DNA of 64,000 nt from CAWFSE01 sp963697565 (GTDB lineage: Bacteria; Actinomycetota; Actinomycetes; CAVWCF01). The DNA lies in assembly GCA_963697565.1 (NCBI GenBank), contig CAVOOM010000009.1, positions 71,219 through 135,218 of the forward strand. The letters are read 5' to 3'. The notes below the pieces were generated by a model. The model saw nothing but the letters and a program-made list of their open reading frames with translations, did not search any database and was not told the DNA's origin. This document shows, one piece after another, positions 37,985-46,925 of this stretch; within the stretch, counting starts at the first letter, position 1; the number at the start of each line of letters is the position of its first letter. The translations under genes and the position numbers were made by a program.

Positions 37985-40090
37985 GTGATCGACTCCGCGC
38001 TGCGCGAGCTAGCCTCGACCCACGGCATCTCCACCGAGTACTGGGATTGGCGCGGACGGCATGTCCAGGTGGGCCGCGACGCCTTGGTCGCCGTGCTCGC
38101 GGGGCTAGGGGTCGAGGCGGCGACGCCCGAGGCCGCCCAGGTCGCGGTCACCGCCGACCGCGCGGCGCGCTGGTCACGCATGCTGCCGCCCACTGTGGTC
38201 GCACGCCGCGGGGCGTCTCCGTGGTTCTGGGTCCATGTGCCGCATGGCGAGCCAGCCGAGGTGTGGATCGAGTTGGAGGACGGGGGCCGCCGCCACGACA
38301 TCGCGCAGGTCGACCACTGGGTCGATCCGATGCGCATCGGCGGCGCGCTGATCGGCGAGGCGACCTACGCCGTGCCCTCGGACCTGCCCGCTGGCTACCA
38401 CGCGCTGCGGGCCCGCTGCGGTGACACGACGGCGACGGCGACGCTGATCGTGGCCCCCGACCGCCTTGAGATCCCCGCGGCCTTGGAGCGGGGCCGTGCC
38501 TGGGGATTCCTCACCCAGCTGTACGCGGTGCGGTCGCGCCGCTCGTGGGGGATCGGCGACCTCGGCGACCTCGCCGACCTCGCCGCGTGGAGCGGCCACG
38601 AGCTGGGCGCCGGGTTTGTGTTGGTGAACCCGCTGCACGCGGGGTCGCCGGCCACGCCGATCGAGCCCTCGCCCTATCTGCCCGCGTCGCGCCGCTTCGC
38701 CAACCCGCTCTACCTGCGGCTGGAGGCGGTGCCCGAGGCGGCCTACCTCGGGGCCGCGCGGGCCGAGTTCGACCGGCTGGCCGAGCACGGTCGCGCCCTG
38801 ACCGACGCGGACGTCATCGACCGCGACGCCTGCTGGCCACTCAAGCGACGGGCGCTCGAGCTGCTGTGCGCGGTCGAGCTCACCCCCGGGCGGGCCGCCT
38901 CGCTGGCCGCCTACCGCGAGCGCGAGGCGGAGGGGCTCGGCGAGTTCGCCACCTGGTGCGCGCTGGCCGAGGTCCACGGAGGGGCCCTGGAGGAGTGGCC
39001 GGAGGAGTTGCGCGACGCGCGATCGGAGAGCGTGGCCGCCGAGCGGCTGCGGCTGTCGGACGCGGTGGAGCTGCACGTCCGGGCGCAGTGGTGGCTCGAT
39101 GAGCAGCTGGCCGCCGCCGCCACCGCGGCGCGCGACGCCGGGATGGGCATCGGGATCGTGCACGACCTGGCCGTCGGGGTCGACCCCGACGGGGCCGATC
39201 CGTGGGTGCTGGGTGACCTGCTGGCGGGCGACTGCAGCGTCGGGGCCCCGCCGGATGCGTACACCCAGGCCGGGCAGGACTGGTCGCAGCCGCCCTGGCG
39301 CCCGGATCGCCTCGCCGAAGTCGGCTACGCGCCCTACCGGGCGATGCTGCGCACGGTGCTCCGGCACGCCGGCGGGCTGCGCGTCGACCATGTGCTGGGG
39401 TTGTTCCGGCTCTGGTGGGTGCCGGCCGGGATGTCGCCGACCGAGGGCGCGTACGTCCGGTACGACCACGAGGCGCTGATCGGCATCCTGTTGCTCGAGG
39501 CCGAGCGCGCGGGCGCCGTGGTGATCGGCGAAGACCTCGGGACCGTCGAGCCCTGGGTGCGCGACTACCTACGCGAGCGCGGGGTCTTCGGCACCTCGGT
39601 GCTGTGGTTCGAGCGCGGCTGGTCCGACGAGGCGCTGCGCCCCGAGCACTGGCGCGAGCTGTGCCTGGCCTCGGTCACGACGCACGACCTGCCGCCGACC
39701 GCGGGCTACCTGGCCGGGGTCCACGTCGACCTGCGCGGCTCACTGGGCCTGCTGGAGCGCGCGGTCGAGGACGAGCGGGCCGTCCACGAGGCCGATGTCG
39801 CCGAGTGGACCGCGCTGCTCGTGGAGCTCGGGCTGCTGCGCGAGGGCGCCGGCGAGCGGGAGGTCGTCGAGGCGCTGCACCGGTTCTTGGTCCGCACGCC
39901 GTCACGGCTGCTGGGCGTCGCGCTGCCCGATGCGGTCGGCGACCGGCGCCCGGTGAACCAACCCGGCACGCACCACGAGTACCCGAACTGGCGGGTGCCG
40001 ATGACCGACTCGGCCGGCGCCGCGGTGCTGCTTGAGGACCTGCCCGCGCATCCGCGGCTGCGCTCGCTCGTCGAGGCGGTGCGCGGCTAG
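37985..40090 (+). CDS. malQ: 4-alpha-glucanotransferase (amylomaltase)
   Basis: 701 residues from a GTG at 37985. GH77 disproportionating enzyme that transfers maltooligosaccharide segments. It has the N-terminal beta-rich domain of actinobacterial MalQ, then the barrel: WGIGDLGDLADLA, NPLHAGSPATPIEPSPYLPASRRFANPLYL, the nucleophile Asp in LRVDHVLGLFRLWWVP, acid/base Glu in VVIGEDLGTVEP and the third Asp in VTTHDLPPTAGY. The protein ends at the pepN stop, overlapping it by 4 bases. The divergent permease starts 58 bases away. Confidence 0.95.
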   Translation: MIDSALRELASTHGISTEYWDWRGRHVQVGRDALVAVLAGLGVEAATPEAAQVAVTADRAARWSRMLPPTVVARRGASPWFWVHVPHGEPAEVWIELEDGGRRHDIAQVDHWVDPMRIGGALIGEATYAVPSDLPAGYHALRARCGDTTATATLIVAPDRLEIPAALERGRAWGFLTQLYAVRSRRSWGIGDLGDLADLAAWSGHELGAGFVLVNPLHAGSPATPIEPSPYLPASRRFANPLYLRLEAVPEAAYLGAARAEFDRLAEHGRALTDADVIDRDACWPLKRRALELLCAVELTPGRAASLAAYREREAEGLGEFATWCALAEVHGGALEEWPEELRDARSESVAAERLRLSDAVELHVRAQWWLDEQLAAAATAARDAGMGIGIVHDLAVGVDPDGADPWVLGDLLAGDCSVGAPPDAYTQAGQDWSQPPWRPDRLAEVGYAPYRAMLRTVLRHAGGLRVDHVLGLFRLWWVPAGMSPTEGAYVRYDHEALIGILLLEAERAGAVVIGEDLGTVEPWVRDYLRERGVFGTSVLWFERGWSDEALRPEHWRELCLASVTTHDLPPTAGYLAGVHVDLRGSLGLLERAVEDERAVHEADVAEWTALLVELGLLREGAGEREVVEALHRFLVRTPSRLLGVALPDAVGDRRPVNQPGTHHEYPNWRVPMTDSAGAAVLLEDLPAHPRLRSLVEAVRG

Positions 40091-42648
40091 CCCGCGTCGC
40101 AGGCCCGTGCGCGCATCGCGCGCAGCACCCCGTCGCGCCCCTCGGCCACCAGCCGGCGGGCCGCGGGGTTGAGGTCGGGGTTCGCCTGCAGGAACGCCTC
40201 GGCGAGGTCGGCGGTCTGCTGCTCGACCAGCAGCGCGGGAAACAGCCCGACCGTGATGTTCGAGGCCATCTCGGTCGTGCGACTGGCCCAGACGTCGGGC
40301 ACCTGGGTGAAGAAGCGGGCCGCGTACGGGCGCAGCAGGTCGAGCTGGTCGGCCTGCTGGAAGCCGCCGATGGTGGCCGTCTGCATGGCGTTGGGCAGCA
40401 GGTCCGCATCGACGACCTTGGCCCAGGCCCCCGCCTTGGCCTCGGCGCTGGGCACCGCGGCGCGAAGCGCGGCGGCGTAGCGCTCTCCGCTGGAGGTCGC
40501 GTCGCGGGCCAACTCGGCCTCGATCGCGTCGGCGGGCTCGGCCCCCGTGGCGATGAGCCGCCCGAGGAGCGGCCAGCGCAGGTCAGGGTCCAGTGCCAGC
40601 CCGTCCGGGACGGCCGAGCCGTCGAGCAGCCCGCGCACGGCCTCGAGCTCGTCGGGCGTGCTGGCGAAGTTGGCGAAGGCGCGCGCGAAGGCGAGTTGGT
40701 GGTCGGAGGCCGGCTCGGCCTCCTGCAGCAACCCGAAGAAGGCGGCGGCGACCCGGCGGACGAGGTCGGGGCGGTGGGACGGGTGGGCGAACTGGTCGAT
40801 GACCAGCTTCGCCTGGCGCAGGATCGTGCCCACGGTCACCAGGTCGGACTCGGCGGCCACCCCGCGCACGACCAGCTCGAGGAAGTCGGTGGCGCTCATC
40901 TCGGCGTCGCGGGTCATGTCCCAGGCGGCGGCCCACAGCAGCGCCCGGGTGAGGGAGTCGTCGAGGGCGGCCAACGAGGTGGTGGCCGTGTGGAGGGACC
41001 GATCGTCGAGGCGGATCTTGGCGAAGGTGAGGTCGCCGTCGTTGAGCAGCAGCAGGTCAGGCTGCCCCACGCCGACCAGCTGCGGCACCTCGGTCACGGC
41101 GCCGACGAGGTCCAGCTCGACGCGGTCGCGGAGCACGAGCCGGTCGCCGGCGCGGTCGTACAGGCCGACGCCGATGCGGTGCGAGCGCAGCGTGGGGTAG
41201 TCGCTCGGGGCCTCCTGGGCGACGGCGAACTCGGCGTACGAGCCGTCCGGCCCCACGGTGAAGGCCGGGCGCAGGGTGTTGCAGCCGGCCGTCTCCAGCC
41301 ACTCCTTCGACCAGGCCGACAGGTCGCGGCCGGATTCGCGCTCCAGCTCGGAGAGCAGGTCGCCGAGGGTGGTGTTCTGCCAGGCGTGGCGGTCCATGTA
41401 GGTGCGGACACCGGCCATGAACGGCTCGACGCCGACCCATGCGACGAGTTGGCGCAGGACGGAGGCGCCCTTGGCGTAGGTGATCCCGTCGAAGTTCTGC
41501 TTGGCGGTCTCCAGGTCGGGCGCGTCGGCGGCGATCGGGTGGGTCGACGGCAACTGGTCTTGGCGGTAGCCCCAGGCCTTGCGCCCGGTGGCGAAGCCGG
41601 TCCAGGACCCGGTGAACCGGGTCGCCTCGGCCGCGGAGTGGTAGGCCATGAACTCGGCGAACGACTCGTTCAGCCACAGGTCGTCCCACCACCGCATGGT
41701 CACGAGGTCGCCGAACCACATGTGGGCCATCTCGTGCAGGATCGTGTTGGCGCGGGCATCGCGCGAGGCGTCGGTGACCTTGCTGCGGAAGACCATGTCC
41801 TCCAAGAAGGTCACGCAGCCCGCGTTCTCCATCGCGCCGGCGTTGAACTCCGGCACGAACAGCTGGTCGTACTTCGCGAACGGGTACGGGCGCCCGTACT
41901 GCTCCTCGAAGAAGGCGAAGCCCTGCTTGGTGACCTCGAGGATCTCGTCGGGGTCGAGGTACTGCCCGAGCGAGGCCCGGCAGAACACCCCGAGCGGGAT
42001 CGTGGAGCCGTCGGCGCGGACGTACTCATCGCGGACCGAGTAGTACGGGCCGGCGACGAGCGCCGTGATGTACGTCGAGATGCGCGCCGTCGGGGCGAAC
42101 CCCCAGCGGGCGACCCCGTCGGAGACCGGCTGCGGCTCGGGGGTGGGGGAGTTGGAGACGACCTGCCAGTCGGCGGGCGCGGCCACGGTGAGCTGGAAGG
42201 TGGCCTTGAGGTCGGGCTGGTCGAAGCAGCTGAAGACCCGCATCGCGTCGCGCGGCTCGTGCTGCGTGTAGAGGTAGACCGAGCCGTCGACCGGGTCGGT
42301 GAACCGGTGCAGCCCCTCGCCGGTGCGCGAGTACGCGCATTCCGCGACGACGCGCACCGTGTTGTCGGCGGCCAGGCCGGACAGCGCGATCCGGGCGCCG
42401 GTGACGGCGGTGGCCGGGTCGAGCCGCACCCCGTTGAGCTCGATCTCCAGCACCGACTCGGCGGCGAGGTCGATGAACGTGCCCGCCCCGGGCTCCTCGC
42501 AGCCGAACCGCACGGCCGTCTCGCTGCGGAAGGTCGTCTCGGACGTGGTGAGGTCGAGCCGCACGTCGTAGGACTCCACCTTGAGCAGGCGGGCGCGTTC
42601 CCGCGCCTCGGCGCGGGTCAGGTTCATCTCGGCAGGGGTGCCGGGCAC
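40087..42648 (-). CDS. pepN: Aminopeptidase N
   Basis: 853 residues, M1 zinc aminopeptidase. Start GTG at 42648 has GAGGGA six bases upstream and gives the usual actinobacterial N-terminus (PGTPAEMNLTRAEARERA). The exopeptidase motif is FNAGAMENAGCVTFLED, the zinc site HEMAHMWFGDLVTMRWWDDLWLNE (H-E-x2-H then E). The C-terminal ~400 residues are the helical ERAP1-like domain. It cleaves N-terminal residues from peptides in the cytoplasm. Intact, no frame shifts. Confidence 0.96.
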   Translation of the reverse strand: MPGTPAEMNLTRAEARERARLLKVESYDVRLDLTTSETTFRSETAVRFGCEEPGAGTFIDLAAESVLEIELNGVRLDPATAVTGARIALSGLAADNTVRVVAECAYSRTGEGLHRFTDPVDGSVYLYTQHEPRDAMRVFSCFDQPDLKATFQLTVAAPADWQVVSNSPTPEPQPVSDGVARWGFAPTARISTYITALVAGPYYSVRDEYVRADGSTIPLGVFCRASLGQYLDPDEILEVTKQGFAFFEEQYGRPYPFAKYDQLFVPEFNAGAMENAGCVTFLEDMVFRSKVTDASRDARANTILHEMAHMWFGDLVTMRWWDDLWLNESFAEFMAYHSAAEATRFTGSWTGFATGRKAWGYRQDQLPSTHPIAADAPDLETAKQNFDGITYAKGASVLRQLVAWVGVEPFMAGVRTYMDRHAWQNTTLGDLLSELERESGRDLSAWSKEWLETAGCNTLRPAFTVGPDGSYAEFAVAQEAPSDYPTLRSHRIGVGLYDRAGDRLVLRDRVELDLVGAVTEVPQLVGVGQPDLLLLNDGDLTFAKIRLDDRSLHTATTSLAALDDSLTRALLWAAAWDMTRDAEMSATDFLELVVRGVAAESDLVTVGTILRQAKLVIDQFAHPSHRPDLVRRVAAAFFGLLQEAEPASDHQLAFARAFANFASTPDELEAVRGLLDGSAVPDGLALDPDLRWPLLGRLIATGAEPADAIEAELARDATSSGERYAAALRAAVPSAEAKAGAWAKVVDADLLPNAMQTATIGGFQQADQLDLLRPYAARFFTQVPDVWASRTTEMASNITVGLFPALLVEQQTADLAEAFLQANPDLNPAARRLVAEGRDGVLRAMRARACDAG

Positions 42649-42861
42649 GGGTGCTCCCTCGGTCGGGTCGTGGGAGGCGGCCCGGAGGCCGCCCAACCGG
42701 GGTCACGCTAGTCGGCCGGAGCCGGAATCGCGGCACAGATTGCGGTGGGACGGGGCCGCGTCCGCAAGACTGCCCGCCGCGGCGGGCGGGGCGGGCTATC
42801 CGTCCCCCGGCCGCGTGGGGCGTCCTCCCGCCCTCGGGACGCGGCTGACAGAATCCGCCGC

Positions 42862-43335
<474 letters not shown>

Positions 43336-43588
43336 CCGGGCGGGGGGCCCTGGGGGCCTCGGCCACCCGGGGGCCCTGCTTGAGCGGCAGCGCGGCGGCC
43401 GCCACGTGATCGGCCGGGCGAGGGCGCGCGACGTCTCGGGCGCGCATCGAGCCCTCGACCCCGACGATGGACGGGGCCGAACCCGTCAGCCCGCGAAGCG
43501 CCCGCTCGTCGTCCCGCTCGGCCATCAGCCCCTCGCCTCCCTGGTCGACGCGCTCGCCGACTCCTTCGCGTGCGCCCCCATCATCGCC

Positions 43589-44830
43589 TCAGAACACCCA
43601 CGGGCACCATGGGCGCGGCTCGTGTGACATCGCCGCCGACCAGCGGGCGATCGCGGCCCGGTCGCCGTGGATCCGGCCCGCCTCGGCGTACTGCACCAGG
43701 CTGGACCCACCGAGGAAGGCCGCTCCGATGTCGGCCACGTCGCAGCGCACGTCTGGTTCGCTGGCGACGCGGACCGCCTCGCCGCCCTCCGGCCGAAGCA
43801 CCAGCCGCCAGGTGCCTGCCGCGTGCCCGGTGAACCCGTCGGAGACCGCCACGACGAGGTCTGCGGGCGCCGCGTACGTCCGGGCCGCGATGGCCGCGGG
43901 CAGGTCCAGCACGCGGACCCACAGGGTGTCGGCCACGGACCGCACCACCCCGCGCACTCCCGCCATCATCGTCAGGATCGGGTCGTCGACCGGGGCCAGC
44001 CGCCACTCGACGGTGTTGGTCAGGTCGTGGCCGAGCAGCACGCGCCACACCGCGGCCCGGGATGCCGGGTCGACCGCGGCGAGCTCGCGGATCCGCACGG
44101 TCCCGGTCGGCCCGCCGGGGCCCCACTCCTGCTTGACCGCGTAGAGCGCGTACGCGCGGGCCTCGCCGTCGCGCTCGACCACCAGGGCCCGCAGCTCGCA
44201 GGCGCCGTCGCGGCGGTGCTCGGGGTCGTCGATGCGGTACGCCCAGCGGGCGTCGGTCGTCGTGGCCAGGTGGCCGGGCCGCTGCGGCCCGGTGACGGCG
44301 TCGACGGCGTCGACCGCGGCGCGGGCCTCGGCCGGGGTGGTGATCCGCGCGCGGAGCCCGGCCTCGCCCTCGACCGGCGGCAGCAGGGCTGCGTCGCCGG
44401 GCAGCTCGAGGGCTGCGCGGTGGGCGGCCACTCCGTATCCGAAGCGGCCGTAGATGGTGGGCTCGCTCGACCAGAGGACCGCCACCGGCTCACGGTTGGC
44501 CGAAGCGATGTCGTCGAGCTGCCGCCGCATCAGCGCGCGGGCGACTCCGCGGCGGCGGTGGGTCGGCAGCACCCCGACCCAGGTGATGCCGGCTGCGGGG
44601 ACGTACCTGCCGCCAGGGACGGCCAGCCGCAGGGAGTACGCGGAGGCGATGCCGGCGGCGGCGCCGTCGAGGTAGGCGACCAGCGAGCGGTCCATCTCGA
44701 GGGTGGCCTTGTCCGCGGCCAGCCCGTCGCTCTGCCAGGTGTAGCCGAAGGCGATCTCGTCGATCCGGCGGAACTCCTCCCAGTCGCCGCCGAACGGTCT
44801 GACGTCGAGGTCCGTGCCGCTGGTGTCCAT
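43589..44830 (-). CDS. Eis-like GNAT N-acetyltransferase
   Basis: 413 residues from the ATG at 44830. An N-terminal GNAT domain has the acetyl-CoA loop VLPTHRRRGVARALMRRQL near residue 90 and SEPTIYGRFGYGVA. A second divergent GNAT half and a C-terminal SCP2-like domain (ADLVVAVSDGFTGHAAGTW) follow, ending in an aromatic free carboxylate (PWVF) as in Eis, where it acts as the base. Relatives acetylate aminoglycosides or lysine amines. It is the last gene of the long minus-strand run and starts 71 bases after the RCCR-like gene ends. Confidence 0.88.
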   Translation of the reverse strand: MDTSGTDLDVRPFGGDWEEFRRIDEIAFGYTWQSDGLAADKATLEMDRSLVAYLDGAAAGIASAYSLRLAVPGGRYVPAAGITWVGVLPTHRRRGVARALMRRQLDDIASANREPVAVLWSSEPTIYGRFGYGVAAHRAALELPGDAALLPPVEGEAGLRARITTPAEARAAVDAVDAVTGPQRPGHLATTTDARWAYRIDDPEHRRDGACELRALVVERDGEARAYALYAVKQEWGPGGPTGTVRIRELAAVDPASRAAVWRVLLGHDLTNTVEWRLAPVDDPILTMMAGVRGVVRSVADTLWVRVLDLPAAIAARTYAAPADLVVAVSDGFTGHAAGTWRLVLRPEGGEAVRVASEPDVRCDVADIGAAFLGGSSLVQYAEAGRIHGDRAAIARWSAAMSHEPRPWCPWVF

Positions 44831-44901
44831 GCCGCCGTTATACCTGGGGCTGGCCGTGAGGGGCACGCGGTTATCGCCCAGGGGCAGGCGGGCGACGGCG
44901 G

Positions 44902-45603
44902 TCAGGAGTGCCGGAGCAGGCCGAGCACGGCGTCGCGCGCCTCGGCGCCCACCAGGGCCCCGAACGAGCCCCAGACCGGGTCGGTGGCCTCATCGAAGAG
45001 CGCGGCCAGGTGCGCCGAGTCCCGGGCGGCGAGGTCGGCCGCCTCCACCAGCGAGGCCGGCGGCTCCAGCACGCACTCGGCGAAGCGCCCGGCATACGCG
45101 CTCAGCACCTGCTCGGCCACGGGGTAGTCCTCGGGCGCCACCCGCGCCGCGACGAGCCACGGGGACGAGAGCGCACGCAGCCGCAGGGGAACGGGCAGCC
45201 CGCCGAGCGAGGGGGCGGCGGCCAGGCCGGCCCGGATCTGGTCCAGCCCGGCGTAGACCGCCTCGAACCAGTCCGGGTCCAGGGGCGCCTCGACGCGCGG
45301 GAGCAGATCGCAGCCGAACGCGAGGTCGTCATCGGCCAGGGCGAGGTCGCTGGTCAGGTGCGGGATTGGGCTGTCCGGCTCGGCGAGGGCATGCAGCATC
45401 GAGCCCTCGATGCGCTGGGAGGGCACGCTGAGCGTCACGCTCACCAGGGCTCGCACGGGGCCTCCCCGCCACACGTCCACGGCCCCGGCTGGCGTGCCGT
45501 TCGCGAGGCGCAGCACGCTCGACGACGAGACGTCGAACGACACGGGCAACAGGGCGACCAGCTGGTCGCGCAGGAGCGAGGCGTGCTCCAGAAGGGCGGT
45601 CAC
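44902..45603 (-). CDS. Red chlorophyll catabolite reductase / bilin reductase-like protein (tentative)
   Basis: 233 residues, start at 45603, no signal peptide or membrane segment. Blocks in order: a helical start (LLRDQLVALLPVSFDVS), strands VDVWRGGPVRALVSVTLSV, then PHLTSDLALADDDLAFGCD, LLPRVEAPLDPDWFEAVYAG, RLRALSSPWLVAARV and a helical C-terminus with AARDSAHLAALFDEATDPVW and FGALVGAEARDAVLGLL. The run LP-R-LxPD-(F/Y/W), the later SP motif and the RD...D...FG ending correspond in order to my memory of plant red chlorophyll catabolite reductase, which shares its fold with ferredoxin-dependent bilin reductases. This is recall, not a computed match. It follows an oxygenase gene by 60 bases. 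Confidence 0.45.
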   Translation of the reverse strand: MTALLEHASLLRDQLVALLPVSFDVSSSSVLRLANGTPAGAVDVWRGGPVRALVSVTLSVPSQRIEGSMLHALAEPDSPIPHLTSDLALADDDLAFGCDLLPRVEAPLDPDWFEAVYAGLDQIRAGLAAAPSLGGLPVPLRLRALSSPWLVAARVAPEDYPVAEQVLSAYAGRFAECVLEPPASLVEAADLAARDSAHLAALFDEATDPVWGSFGALVGAEARDAVLGLLRHS

Positions 45604-45663
45604 CCGGCGAACCCTAGGGCGGCGGGGCCGCCTACCCGCCTCGGCGCGCCCGGCAGGGCGTGG

Positions 45664-46608
45664 CTAGGCGGCGAGCGACCGCGCGTCGATCTCCGGCAGC
45701 CGGCTGGGGTCCATGCCGGGCAAGGGGGTCTTCCAGTCGTACCCCCAGCCGCCGTCCAGCAGGTCCTGCCGCCGGCGGCGGTAGGCCAGGGCCATCTGGT
45801 CGCTGCGGATATGGAGCTCCGCCGACAGGTCGTACGGCAGCAGCTCGGGCCGCTGGTGCTCGACGACGGCGGCGTCGTTGACGAAGATCGGCATGGTGCG
45901 CTTGACGGCGTTCTTGTCGGCCCAGGTGCCGGTGAGGAAGGTCCGCAGCACGACGAACTTGGTCAGCGTCTGGTTCTTGGCCACCGGGATGTTGGTGTCG
46001 TAGAGGCAGAGCACCCCGATCGGGATGTTCACCTTGAGCCGGATGATGTTCGGCATCATCCAGCAGGTGTTGGTGGTGACGCCGGGGCGGTCGTCGAGGT
46101 TGACGTTGCGGTTCTTGAACTTGCCCCACATCCCCTTGGAGCCCGGCGGGTAGAGCGTCACGGTCGTCTCGGCGGTGTACTCCGTCTCGATCACCGTGTG
46201 CTCGGGCACCTCGGGCCGGTTGGGGTTGCCGAACTGGCCCGCGTGGACGAACGGCGCGTGCGCGATGTCGACGCCGTTCTCCAGGATCCGCTCCGCGCCG
46301 GCGTTCCAGAAGAACTCCCCGGTGGCGGCGTGGCCGCCGTACGCGGGGTCGTCCCACTCGGGCCAGTCGGGGATCGGCGGCATCGCGCTGGCCGGCAGGT
46401 CCGGGTCGCCGAGGAACACCCAGACGAAGCCGTACCGGTCGGTGGCCGGGAACTCGGCCTTGCCGGTTCGGGCCTTGTTCCAGGCGCGCACCCGTCCCGA
46501 CGGGTCACGGTGCATGACGACGTCCTGGCCGAGGCACGGCATCTCGACCGGGCGCTTGCCGTCGACGACCTTGGAGAACTCCAGCGCGTACCAAAAGTTC
46601 TTGAACAT
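45664..46608 (-). CDS. Ring-hydroxylating-oxygenase homologue lacking its Rieske cluster
   Basis: 314 residues from the ATG at 46608. The start FKNFWYALEFSKVVDG, then PCLGQDVVMHRDPSGRVRAWN, is the first half of a Rieske domain of PaO/VanA-type oxygenases. The chain then jumps to KARTGKAEFPATDRYGFVWV, which normally follows the [2Fe-2S] region. About 45-50 residues containing both CxH and CxxH are absent, without any frame shift. The catalytic domain is present: ILENGVDIAHAPFVHAGQFGN carries the Asp and two His for mononuclear iron. As written the protein cannot accept electrons through its own cluster. It lies 71 bases after the ACP gene. Confidence 0.8.
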   Translation of the reverse strand: MFKNFWYALEFSKVVDGKRPVEMPCLGQDVVMHRDPSGRVRAWNKARTGKAEFPATDRYGFVWVFLGDPDLPASAMPPIPDWPEWDDPAYGGHAATGEFFWNAGAERILENGVDIAHAPFVHAGQFGNPNRPEVPEHTVIETEYTAETTVTLYPPGSKGMWGKFKNRNVNLDDRPGVTTNTCWMMPNIIRLKVNIPIGVLCLYDTNIPVAKNQTLTKFVVLRTFLTGTWADKNAVKRTMPIFVNDAAVVEHQRPELLPYDLSAELHIRSDQMALAYRRRRQDLLDGGWGYDWKTPLPGMDPSRLPEIDARSLAA

Positions 46609-46679
46609 GCAACCAGCGTCACCCGTGGAACGGGATTCCGCATCTTGAGCCGGGTCGCGCAGGCGGCGGCAGGCGAGGC

Positions 46680-46925
46680 TCAGGCGGCCCGGCGGACGAG
46701 GTACGCGACCAGGCCGTCCAGGCTGCGGACCTCGCGGTAGTCGTCCTCGGGGATGTCGACGCCGGTGGACTCGGCCAGGGCCTCGACCAGGCCGAGGAAG
46801 TCCATCGAGTCGAGGTCGATCTCGCTGCGCAGGTCCCCGCCGGCGTCGACCTCATCGAGGTCGGCCTCTGGGGCGATCCGGGCGAGCGCGGCGACGACGG
46901 CGGCCCTGGCTTCTTCGGTGTTCAT
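46680..46925 (-). CDS. Acyl carrier protein coupled to the E2 gene
   Basis: 81 residues, ATG at 46925 overlapping the E2 stop (ATGA). A complete acyl/peptidyl carrier domain: helix I EEARAAVVAALARIAPEADL, the phosphopantetheine serine in EIDLDSMDFLGLVEAL, VDIPEDDYREVRSLDGLVAYL. The DSM motif in place of DSL is an ordinary variant. There is no fatty-acid synthase or polyketide gene in the window. Its position after E1 alpha, E1 beta and E2 implies that it receives the acyl group made by that complex. Confidence 0.92.
   Translation of the reverse strand: MNTEEARAAVVAALARIAPEADLDEVDAGGDLRSEIDLDSMDFLGLVEALAESTGVDIPEDDYREVRSLDGLVAYLVRRAA

Noticed and set aside
40696..42711. 671-codon plus-strand frame opposite pepN
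   Set aside because: Mirror of an intact M1 aminopeptidase; composition dominated by Gly/Val/Arg/Glu/His.
43340..43385. GGGGCCC-containing repeat after rpiB as a terminator
   Set aside because: Several competing short pairings exist but no single long stem; not convincing.
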